In this document: one piece after another, positions 38,898-45,731 of the stretch
Layout of the letters: each line of letters opens with the position of its first letter
Numbering within the stretch: position 1 is the stretch's first letter
Origin: Microbacterium sp. 4R-513
GTDB lineage: Bacteria; Actinomycetota; Actinomycetes; Actinomycetales; Microbacteriaceae
Length of the DNA: 64,000 bases
NCBI RefSeq assembly: GCF_011046485.1
Contig: NZ_CP049256.1
Location: 3,410,001-3,474,000, forward strand
Direction: 5' to 3'
The notes under the pieces: generated by a model
Told to the model about the DNA's origin: nothing
Databases searched by the model: none
Seen by the model: only the letters and a program-made list of their open reading frames with translations
Made by a program: the position numbers and the translations under genes

Positions 38898-39416
38898 ATG
38901 AGCCCGCGCCGCAGCCTCCTCGGAGCCCTGAAGAGCCTTCTGACGCCGTCCCGGCGCACTCCGGCGACGACGACGTCCCACGGCGACGGCCGCTCCGGCT
39001 TCGCCGCGACGATCGAGATCGCACCGCCGGCCGCGAAGGCGCTCCGGATCACCTATCAGCCCGACCTCGACGGCGATCCCGACGCGGGCGAGATCATCTG
39101 GACCTGGGTGCCGTACGCGGAGCGAGACGGACGCGGCAAGGACCGCCCCGTCCTCGTCATCGGACGCCTGGACGACTCGCGCGTGTACGCGGTGCGCCTC
39201 ACCTCCAAGTCCCACGACGGCGATCGGGACTTCCTCGCGATCGGATCGGGTCCGTGGGACCCGCAGGGACGACCGTCCTGGGTCGACATCGAGCAGCTCT
39301 ACACCGTGCACTCCGCAGGCATGCGGCGCGAGGCATCCGCTCTCGACCTCGAGCGGTTCACGCGCGTGGCAAGCGCTTTGCACCAGCGCTACGGCTGGGC
39401 GGTCGAGGGCGCCTGA
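38898..39416 (+). CDS. PemK/MazF-family toxin-like protein without an adjacent antitoxin
   Basis: 172 residues. After about 60 basic and low-complexity residues comes a MazF-like domain: GEIIWTWVPYAERDGRGKDRPVLVIGR is the family's first strand and loop (key words WVPY and GKDRPVLVIG), then YAVRLTSKSHD and WVDIEQLYTVHSAGMR. MazF proteins are ribosome-independent mRNA endonucleases. No small antitoxin gene lies on either side, so it may be a solitary member with another role. A terminator and a tRNA on the other strand follow. Confidence 0.8.
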   Translation: MSPRRSLLGALKSLLTPSRRTPATTTSHGDGRSGFAATIEIAPPAAKALRITYQPDLDGDPDAGEIIWTWVPYAERDGRGKDRPVLVIGRLDDSRVYAVRLTSKSHDGDRDFLAIGSGPWDPQGRPSWVDIEQLYTVHSAGMRREASALDLERFTRVASALHQRYGWAVEGA

Positions 39417-39431
39417 GGCCGGAAGACACGA

Positions 39432-39455
39432 AAGCCCCGGACGCATCCGGGGCTT
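39432..39455. terminator. Intrinsic terminator between the MazF-like gene and tRNA-Val
   Basis: A 10-bp stem AAGCCCCGGA (39432-39441) pairs with 39446-39455 around a CGCA loop. It lies between convergent transcripts. Confidence 0.75.
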
Positions 39456-39462
39456 CGCAGGG

Positions 39463-39535
39463 TGGGCGATACCAGACTCGAACTGATGACCTCTTCCGTG
39501 TGAAGGAAGCGCGCTACCAACTGCGCCAATCGCCC
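39463..39535 (-). tRNA. tRNA-Val (anticodon CAC)
   Basis: The minus strand folds into a cloverleaf: acceptor GGGCGAT/ATCGCCC, D arm with GCGC...GCGC, anticodon stem CTTCC/GGAAG with loop TTCACAC (anticodon CAC, reads GUG), and T arm with GTTCGAGTC. Discriminator A. The full CCA is not encoded (ACCC follows). Confidence 0.95.
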
Positions 39536-39590
39536 GTGGGCCCGTTGGGGCCGAGTCCCGATCCTACCGGATGCCGCGGGGCCGCACGAA

Positions 39591-39604
39591 TCACACCGGT
39601 GTGA
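39591..39604. repeat. 14-bp perfect palindrome in the tRNA divergent region
   Basis: TCACACCGGTGTGA lies between the minus-strand tRNA-Val and the plus-strand tRNA promoter. It could be a protein-binding site; nothing more can be said. Confidence 0.4.
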
Positions 39605-39626
39605 CACGCGCGGGCTCCGTCCGGTT

Positions 39627-39654
39627 TTGCACCTGCGCGGGGATCGGCTAAAGT
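39627..39654 (+). promoter_or_regulatory. Promoter of the tRNA-Gly/Cys/Val unit
   Basis: TTGCAC (39627-39632) and TAAAGT (39649-39654) are separated by 16 bases and lie 31 bases before tRNA-Gly. This is the best -35/-10 pair seen in the window. Confidence 0.65.
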
Positions 39655-39684
39655 CATTCAAGCGCCGGAGAGATCCGGAGTAAC

Positions 39685-39757
39685 GCGGATGTAGCGCAGT
39701 TGGTAGCGCATCACCTTGCCAAGGTGAGGGTCGCGAGTTCGAGTCTCGTCATCCGCT
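39685..39757 (+). tRNA. tRNA-Gly (anticodon GCC)
   Basis: Acceptor GCGGATG pairs with CATCCGC (39750-39756). The anticodon stem TCACC/GGTGA encloses TTGCCAA, giving GCC. The T arm has GAGTTCGAGTC. CCA is not encoded. First of three plus-strand tRNA genes. Confidence 0.96.
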
Positions 39758-39812
39758 CGAGTGCAGGGATTCCCCGACGGGGAGTCACGGCACGTGGGGT
39801 CAAACCACACGC

Positions 39813-39886
39813 GGTGGCGTGGCCGAGCGGCTAGGCACCGGCCTGCAAAGCCGTTTACACGGGTTCGAATCCCGTCGCCACCTCCA
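39813..39886 (+). tRNA. tRNA-Cys (anticodon GCA)
   Basis: Acceptor GGTGGCG pairs with CGCCACC (39876-39882). The anticodon loop CTGCAAA between CGGC and GCCG gives GCA. Discriminator T and an encoded CCA end at 39886. Confidence 0.95.
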
Positions 39887-39912
39887 CTCTCTCAACTGAA
39901 GAGCCTTCACAG

Positions 39913-39987
39913 GCGCGATTGGCGCAGCGGTAGCGCGCTTCCCTGACACGGAAGAGGTCACTGGTTCGATCCCAGTATCGCGCACCA
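39913..39987 (+). tRNA. tRNA-Val (anticodon GAC)
   Basis: Acceptor GCGCGAT pairs with ATCGCGC (39977-39983). The anticodon stem CTTCC/GGAAG encloses CTGACAC, giving GAC. Discriminator A and an encoded CCA end at 39987. It is closely similar to the tRNA-Val(CAC) on the other strand. Confidence 0.95.
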
Positions 39988-39990
39988 ACT

Positions 39991-40016
39991 GAAACCCCCG
40001 GTTCGCCGGGGGTTTC
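39991..40016. terminator. Intrinsic terminator after the tRNA cluster
   Basis: An 11-bp perfect stem GAAACCCCCGG (39991-40001) pairs with 40006-40016 around the stable loop TTCG. It can also serve the minus-strand KTSC gene. Confidence 0.85.
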
Positions 40017-40041
40017 GTCGTTGCGGGGGAGGGGGATGCCG

Positions 40042-40254
40042 CTACCTCACCCGCTCGGTCGGATAGACGTGCCGGATCTTCTCCGCGAAGAAGCGCCCGG
40101 CGCTCTCCGCCCCGATCAGGGCGCGATGAGCGGAGGGCGGGACGGCGTAGTAGCGGTACACATCGCCGGAGGTGAACTCGATCTCGAGCACCGCCGTCGC
40201 CGTGTCGTAGCCCACCGCGCGGATGACCGTCGACTCCACATGTGAACGCTTCAC
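40042..40254 (-). CDS. KTSC-domain protein
   Basis: 70 residues forming a single KTSC domain: VESTVIRAVGYD, then VLEIEFTSGDVYRYYAVPPS and the C-terminal helix FAEKIRHVYP. KTSC domains occur in phage and plasmid proteins and at the C-terminus of some lysyl-tRNA synthetases; function is unknown. It lies 16 bases after the phage-like lysin gene and is probably co-transcribed with it. Confidence 0.8.
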   Translation of the reverse strand: MKRSHVESTVIRAVGYDTATAVLEIEFTSGDVYRYYAVPPSAHRALIGAESAGRFFAEKIRHVYPTERVR

Positions 40255-40270
40255 CCTGTCGATGCCGCGA

Positions 40271-41221
40271 TCAGTCGTGACGGCTGCCGCGGTCGGGCAG
40301 GGGCTCGGTCGGGAACCGGTCCGGCATCCCGCTCATGCGGTCGTGCTGGTCGTTGGCGATGTTGTTGGCGATCGCGTCGATCGTCGCCGGATCGAGGCCG
40401 GCGTCCAGGCCGTCGAGGGTGGAGAGGATGGCATCGCGGATCAGAGCCGGGTCGATCACTGGCTGCGCACCCGCCACGATCGGCGTGAGCTTCGCGACCA
40501 CCTCGTTGACGATCTCGGCCCGCTTCGCAGCCCAGCGGCGCTGCGCGATCGCCACAGCGATGTCGAACTCGCGGGCGCTCACCTCCTCCGTCGCGCCGAA
40601 GACCTTGGACATCGATTCGAGGAACTCTCCGAGTCCGATATCGGGCGTGCGATAGGAACCGACATGGTCGGCGCCGATCTCGTCCGCGAAGAAGATCGTC
40701 CCCTCGGGACGCCGAATGGTCTTCATCTCCGTCTCTTCCTCTCGTGGCTGGGTGGCGCGTGGCCGGCGGACCGCGACCGCAGCGAGCGATGCGGAGGCCG
40801 CCCCGGCGTGCGCGTGGAAGTCGATCGGGGTCGCAGCCCAGGCGGCGCCGGGCCACAGCGTCACATGCACATGCGCCCCATAACCCTGATCCGATCCGAA
40901 CCCGGAGGCGCCCGATGCCGCGATCCCTTGACCTGCAGCGACCCGGTCCCCGACCCGGGCCCACGGGCTCGAGAGGTGGAGGTACCGGACCGTTCGGCCG
41001 TCGTCCAGCGCGACCGTGATGTACCTGCCCATCGCTCCGCTGTTGGTGAGCTTGCGGTCGATGACCCATCCGTCCGCCGCGCAGCGCACCGTGGTGCCCG
41101 GCGCGCACGCGTAATCAGTGCCCGGCTCCTGGGAGGGTGGCACTCGATTCCTGTGATCCCAGTACGTCCCCCCGACGCTCACCGGCGCATCACACGGCTT
41201 CTGATACGTGATGACCCCCAT
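40271..41221 (-). CDS. Phage-like M23 (LytM) peptidase homologue with an added C-terminal domain
   Basis: 316 residues. The first half has an M23 metallopeptidase fold: DYACAPGTTVRCAADGWV, ITVALDDGRTVRYLHLS, VAAGQGIAASGASG and the zinc-binding HxH in GYGAHVHVTLW. The usual first ligand motif HxGxD reads EPGTD, so one zinc histidine appears lost and activity is doubtful. The second half (about from residue 165) is a helical domain opening with KTIRRPEGTIFFADEIGADH, a type I associate with phage proteins. There is no signal peptide, as in endolysins that depend on a holin. It sits beside a tRNA cluster with a KTSC gene, which suggests a prophage remnant. A start 6 codons upstream (TTG) is possible. 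Confidence 0.6.
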   Translation of the reverse strand: MGVITYQKPCDAPVSVGGTYWDHRNRVPPSQEPGTDYACAPGTTVRCAADGWVIDRKLTNSGAMGRYITVALDDGRTVRYLHLSSPWARVGDRVAAGQGIAASGASGFGSDQGYGAHVHVTLWPGAAWAATPIDFHAHAGAASASLAAVAVRRPRATQPREEETEMKTIRRPEGTIFFADEIGADHVGSYRTPDIGLGEFLESMSKVFGATEEVSAREFDIAVAIAQRRWAAKRAEIVNEVVAKLTPIVAGAQPVIDPALIRDAILSTLDGLDAGLDPATIDAIANNIANDQHDRMSGMPDRFPTEPLPDRGSRHD

Positions 41222-41328
41222 CGCCCACGTTGCCCCCAAGATACGCCCGTTGCGACTCGGCGGCGAGGCCTCCGCGGTGGCGAGCGCCGGCGAAGCGGTG
41301 GTCGCTGAGGGCGGACCGGCGTCGCCGC

Positions 41329-41334
41329 TAGCGT
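41329..41334 (+). promoter_or_regulatory. -10 box of leaderless alkD (TAGCGT)
   Basis: TAGCGT ends 7 bases before the ATG at 41341; no ribosome-binding site precedes it. Confidence 0.5.
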
Positions 41335-41340
41335 GTCCTC

Positions 41341-42015
41341 ATGAGCAGCGCCCTTCCCGATGCGATCCGCGCGGCACTGCGGGCAGCGGCCGACGCGGAG
41401 CGCGCGCCCGGCCAGCAGGCCTACATGAAGTCGGCGATGCCGTTCTACGGCGTGGCTGTGCCGGAGGTGCGGCGCCTCACGCGCGCTGCAGCGCAGCGGA
41501 CGACGGATGCCTCGGCCCTTCTCTCGGCGTCGCGGCAGCTGTGGGACGAGGCATCCCATCGCGAAGAGCGCTACGCCGCGATGGCGCTGCTCGCCCTCCG
41601 GCCGCTGAGGGCCGATCCGGCCGTGCTGCCGCTGGCGGAGCACATGGTGCGCACGGGACAGTGGTGGGACATCACAGACGAGCTGGCGCACCGGCTGGCC
41701 GAGGCGCTCGATGCGCGACCGGACGAGACCGCGGCGCTCGTGCGGCGGTGGGCCGTCGACGACGACTTCTGGATGCGCCGCCTCGCGATCCTCGCCCAGC
41801 TCGGGCGGCGCGATCGGGTCGACCCTGACCTGCTGACCGATGCGATCGAGCCGAACACGGCGGACGGGGAGTTCTTCATCCGCAAAGCGATCGGGTGGGC
41901 GCTGCGCGAGTACGCGCGGGTTCAGCCGGACTGGGTGCGCCGCTTCGTCGCCCACCACGACCTGAGCGCCCTCACCGTGCGCGAGGCGCTCAAGCACATC
42001 GGACCGGCAGGTTAG
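41341..42015 (+). CDS. alkD: DNA alkylation repair protein (AlkD-like HEAT-repeat glycosylase)
   Basis: 224 residues of alpha-helical HEAT-like repeats. Family words are YMKSAMPFYGVAVPEVR near the N-terminus, the active-site region GQWWDITDELAH with Trp and Asp, and FFIRKAIGWALREYA near the C-terminus. AlkD-type enzymes remove alkylated purines such as 7-methylguanine without base flipping. The stop overlaps the convergent hydrolase gene by 4 bases. Confidence 0.88.
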   Translation: MSSALPDAIRAALRAAADAERAPGQQAYMKSAMPFYGVAVPEVRRLTRAAAQRTTDASALLSASRQLWDEASHREERYAAMALLALRPLRADPAVLPLAEHMVRTGQWWDITDELAHRLAEALDARPDETAALVRRWAVDDDFWMRRLAILAQLGRRDRVDPDLLTDAIEPNTADGEFFIRKAIGWALREYARVQPDWVRRFVAHHDLSALTVREALKHIGPAG

Positions 42016-43067
42016 ATCGGCGCCCCGTCGAGGGCCGCCACGAAATGGGGGAAGACGTCGATGTGCGCGCGGTGGCCGACAAAGACGTCGGCGTGCCCAT
42101 AGCCGCGGATCACGCGCACGGAGTGGCGACCGGGCTGATGCTCAGCGAGATAGGCGTAGGTGGCGCGCTGGCTTGCGGGCAGAAACGCGCGGTTGTCCGC
42201 ACCCGTGAAGAGGGCGAAGCGCGCCTCCGACTTCGGCGGCGCGCTCGCATAGCGGAGCGGCATCCCGTCCCGGGGCTGGATCGCCACGATCTGGCCCGCG
42301 CGCGCGGACTTCGCGAGCTGCGTATAGACGCTCATCGGGATCTGGCCGAACTCGCCGCTCAGCCACTTGTGCGTGGCAGCGTCGAGGTTGCGGTGATGCC
42401 AGAGGGCGGGATGACCCGAGCCGAGCGCGAAGCTCGCCATGTTGCAGGAGGGTTCTCGGCACTCCACATGCCACAGCCGTACGGCATTGCGCGTCGCACG
42501 ACGGATGCCTCGCTCCGGCCCGTCGCCCCAGGCGACGTCGACGTAGGGCTCGCGGCCCTGGAAGAGGGGGCGCAGGACGCCCAGCTTGACCTTCGCGAAA
42601 CCCGGCAGGACGGGATGGAGCGAGACCGAGTTCGAGACCACCGTCTCGATTTCGGGCACGAGCCCCGCCACGACCGCCATGCTGAGACTCGTCGAGCCTT
42701 GGCAGTGCGCGATGGCCTTGATCGCGGTCGAACCGGTCTGCTCCGAGACATGGCGCACGGCGGCGGGGTGGTCGTACCGGGCCACATCATCGAGGGTCCA
42801 CGGGATGCGCGCGAGGTCGGTCGAGCCTCGCCAGTTCAGCATCCAGACGTCGCGTCCGTCTTCGAGGAGGACGTCGACGAGGGATCGGATCGCCGGCGGG
42901 CGGAACGACTCGGCACGCATCCCGGCGCCGTGGACGAGGAGCACCGGCCCCTTCGTCGGCTCGTGCGGGCCACGCACGTGGATGAGGGTGAGCGCGACGC
43001 CGTCCTCGGTGCGGAGGAAATGCGGTTCGTCGACGTGCAGCCGACGGTTGACGGCGAGCGCGGTCAT
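42012..43067 (-). CDS. Alpha/beta hydrolase with a cysteine nucleophile elbow
   Basis: 351 residues. The fold is clear: oxyanion strand VLLVHGAGMRAESF, acid in ALFTGADNRAFLP and His in IRGYGHADVFVG. At the nucleophile elbow the usual Ser is replaced by Cys122 in AHCQGS, as in polyhydroxyalkanoate synthases. This hints at acyl transfer or thioester chemistry rather than plain hydrolysis. It is coupled to the GMC oxidoreductase by ATGA (43064-43067) and resembles the hydrolase at 51394-52473 at the other end of the cluster. The substrate is unknown; a lipid or oxidised lipid is inferred from context. Confidence 0.82.
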   Translation of the reverse strand: MTALAVNRRLHVDEPHFLRTEDGVALTLIHVRGPHEPTKGPVLLVHGAGMRAESFRPPAIRSLVDVLLEDGRDVWMLNWRGSTDLARIPWTLDDVARYDHPAAVRHVSEQTGSTAIKAIAHCQGSTSLSMAVVAGLVPEIETVVSNSVSLHPVLPGFAKVKLGVLRPLFQGREPYVDVAWGDGPERGIRRATRNAVRLWHVECREPSCNMASFALGSGHPALWHHRNLDAATHKWLSGEFGQIPMSVYTQLAKSARAGQIVAIQPRDGMPLRYASAPPKSEARFALFTGADNRAFLPASQRATYAYLAEHQPGRHSVRVIRGYGHADVFVGHRAHIDVFPHFVAALDGAPI

Positions 43068-45502
43068 CGGCCGGCCTCCTGGCGGGGCGAGGGCCCCTTC
43101 TCCGAGGCGGGCGGGAGGTAGGCATCCATCACGGACTTCGTGAAGAAGGTGCCGAACCGCGCGATCGATGCGATCGGACCACGTCCCGAGCCCTTGAACG
43201 TCGTGAGCTGCCGCGCGAAGTCGGCGGGGAGGATGCGGAGCATTCCCGCCGCGATCACCTCGCCGGTGCCGTCGTCGGCGCCGTTCGGCCCTGGGGGGAC
43301 GTGCCCCTTGAGAAGCCTGATGTAGAGCGTCGAGGTGTCGGTCCAGATATCGAAGCCAGGGTCGTCGCGCACGGTCTTGAAGCCGTACATCGTGATGGGG
43401 GTGCCCGACATGTCGCTGAACCACAGCCGGTAGCGCATCTCGCGCGTGCCGTCGTGCTCGGTGTCGACGAAGAGGTTCGCCCAGCCCCGCTGCACCGGGA
43501 GCTGCCCGCCGAGGATGTCGCTGTCGACGTAGCCCTTCGCGACGGCGGTGTGATCCTCCGTGCCGACGAAGCGCTCGACGTCCGGCGCCGTGATCGTGAG
43601 CTTGAACATGAAGCGCTGCGTGAGCTGGCGCCCCATCCGCCATCCGGTCCGGGAGTCGGTCTGGCCCAGAGCGATGAAGCCGCGCATCTTCTCGGTGAAC
43701 TCCATGCCGCGGCCCGCGATGGGATCGGCCGGCGCGACGGGTTCCGGCTCCTCGACAGGTGCCGCCGCGGCAGAGGCGGGACGCCCCTTCTTCCTGGGCT
43801 GCTCGAGGACGCGCTCGACGGCCCGGTCGGCCATCGCGGCGATCGTGAGGGAGGGGTTCGGGCCGACGGGGCCCGGTACGGCCGAGCCGTCGACGACGAA
43901 GAGCCCGGGGTGCCCGAACGACTCGTTCCAGCTGTCGACGACGCCCTCGTGGACGTGACGGCCCATCGGCGCTCCGCCGAGCGGGTGGACCGTGATGACG
44001 CGCTTCGTCCACCAGAGGGGGTTGTCGCGGAAGCGTCCGCCGAGCGTGTCGGAGATGTCGCGCATCGTGCTGCGCATCGAGTCGAAGTAGGCCTCGCTCG
44101 TCGCTGTGGTCCACTCCACGTCGAGCTCGCCGTCGGTGAGGGTGATCCTGCCGTCCGGAGTGTCGCGACCCATGCCGAGGAGAGGGAGCGAGCTGGAGGT
44201 GAGCCGCCCCTGCCCGACGAGCTTGGCGACCTCGGCCGAGATGGTCGACTCATTCGTGTTCTTCAGGCGATACGAGATCAGCTGACGCACCACGGCGGCC
44301 GCGCGCTTCATCGACGAGGTGACCTGCGATGTCTCGATGAGCCAGTTCGCGAACTCGGGGAAGCCGGCCTCCTGCACGTAGTAGCCGCGGCCCGCTCCCT
44401 CTTCATCCACGCCGTCCGGCTTGCGGATCGCCGTCGTGATGACCGGACCGTACGCCGGGTCGATGAGCCGCATCTGCCCCGAGTCCGACGCCGCCTGCGC
44501 CGCGAGGGAGAACGTCAGAAGGTCGCCGTTGCCGCTGAAGCGGCTGCCCAGCGCACGCCCGAGCGCGGGCAGGGCGACCCGGTTGCGCAGCAGCAGGGTC
44601 GTCGAGCCGAACGTCCCGGCGCCGAGGAACAGCTGCTCGCACGTGATCCGCACTTCCACACGACCCCGCTTGCCGTCGGCCTCGGGGTCGGTGCCGTACT
44701 GCGTGTAGCGCACCTCGTACCCGCCGTCCGGCAGCGGCGTGATGCCGAAGACGTCGGCGAGTGTGCGGATCTCAGCGCCCTTCGCCTTCGCCGCCGAGAG
44801 GTAGTTGTGGTCGAGCGTGTTCTTCGACCCCTCGTTGCAGCCGATGTCGCACTCGCCGCAGAGCCGGCAGGTCAGACGCGTCGCACCGTGGAGGTTGCCG
44901 TACGCGGGCTCCTCGATGATCTGCTTGGGCTGCGCCGGGGCACCCCGCCGCGACGAGAACGAGATCGCGAGGGGAGGGTCGAAGCTCTCGAGACCCAGGC
45001 TGGTGGCGGCATCCCGAAGCGCCTTCGACTTGGGGAGATCGGGATACGGGTTCGTCGTCGGCGTCATCATCGCCTCGACGGCGTCGTAGTGCCGGTCCAG
45101 GTCGCTGCGGCCGATCGGCCAGTTCTCGTACCCGCCGCCCGGGAGCGGCGAGTCGTGCACGAACCAGCGCTCGTCCTTGCGCAGGAGCACGTTGGCGTAG
45201 ATGAGCGATCCGCCGCCCAGCCCCGCCGAGACGATCCCCTCGATCTTGCGGAACGATCTGATGTCGAAGAGCCCGAAGAGCTCGTCCTTCGGCTCCCAGA
45301 AGGCGCGGCTCATCTCATACGGGCTGCGCGCGAAGCTGCCGGGCGGGTATGCCCGGCCGCGCTCCAGCACCACGACCGAGCGTCCTGCCTCCGCGAGCCG
45401 GAACGCCGACACCGATGCGCCGAACCCGGAGCCCACCACGACGGCGTCGACGTGCTCCACCTGTGCCCCCACGGCTGTCCCTTCCGGTGCACAGTCGACC
45501 AT
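43064..45502 (-). CDS. GMC-type FAD oxidoreductase (cholesterol-oxidase-like) with an extra C-terminal domain
   Basis: 812 residues, longer than the usual 500-600 of GMC enzymes. The FAD-binding start AVVVGSGFGASVSAFRLAEAG (20-40), the SAGLGGGSLIYANVLLR loop and the C-terminal HPLGGAPMGRHV with DGSAVPGPVGPNPSLTIAAM are typical of the cholesterol-oxidase/ChoD branch. Four cysteines (212, 215, 218, 222; CRLCGECDIGC) are spaced CxxCxxCxxxC as in ferredoxin-type sites. From about residue 580, after a Pro/Ala linker, a separate domain of about 230 residues begins (GMEFTEKMRGFI). A lipid alcohol or sterol is the likely class of substrate. An alternative GTG at 45472 has GGAAGGG upstream. Confidence 0.83.
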   Translation of the reverse strand: MVDCAPEGTAVGAQVEHVDAVVVGSGFGASVSAFRLAEAGRSVVVLERGRAYPPGSFARSPYEMSRAFWEPKDELFGLFDIRSFRKIEGIVSAGLGGGSLIYANVLLRKDERWFVHDSPLPGGGYENWPIGRSDLDRHYDAVEAMMTPTTNPYPDLPKSKALRDAATSLGLESFDPPLAISFSSRRGAPAQPKQIIEEPAYGNLHGATRLTCRLCGECDIGCNEGSKNTLDHNYLSAAKAKGAEIRTLADVFGITPLPDGGYEVRYTQYGTDPEADGKRGRVEVRITCEQLFLGAGTFGSTTLLLRNRVALPALGRALGSRFSGNGDLLTFSLAAQAASDSGQMRLIDPAYGPVITTAIRKPDGVDEEGAGRGYYVQEAGFPEFANWLIETSQVTSSMKRAAAVVRQLISYRLKNTNESTISAEVAKLVGQGRLTSSSLPLLGMGRDTPDGRITLTDGELDVEWTTATSEAYFDSMRSTMRDISDTLGGRFRDNPLWWTKRVITVHPLGGAPMGRHVHEGVVDSWNESFGHPGLFVVDGSAVPGPVGPNPSLTIAAMADRAVERVLEQPRKKGRPASAAAAPVEEPEPVAPADPIAGRGMEFTEKMRGFIALGQTDSRTGWRMGRQLTQRFMFKLTITAPDVERFVGTEDHTAVAKGYVDSDILGGQLPVQRGWANLFVDTEHDGTREMRYRLWFSDMSGTPITMYGFKTVRDDPGFDIWTDTSTLYIRLLKGHVPPGPNGADDGTGEVIAAGMLRILPADFARQLTTFKGSGRGPIASIARFGTFFTKSVMDAYLPPASEKGPSPRQEAGR

Positions 45503-45731
45503 CGAGCCCCCGCTCCGGCACCAGTGCTCACGCTAGTGAGCGGGCAATGCCGTCGCAATCATCGCGACCGGGCCGTCGATGAGATGGTGAGGGATGCCTC
45601 GCCCGCCCCCGACCCGCGGTCCGGCGAAGAAGGATGGCCGGGGCATCCCGGTACTCACTATGATTCGGGCAGATCCACCCGGATGGGGGCATCCAGTGGG
45701 GGACCCCCGCCTGCGACGAATGGAGTCGGCA

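Noticed and set aside
39400..42015. Complete prophage or integrative element at the tRNA cluster
   Set aside because: No integrase, no duplicated tRNA end that would mark attachment sites, and ordinary GC content. Only a small remnant can be argued.
45690..45712. GGGGG/CCCCC inverted repeat before the dioxygenase gene as a terminator or operator
   Set aside because: It is short and GC-only; in this genome such symmetry arises often by chance.
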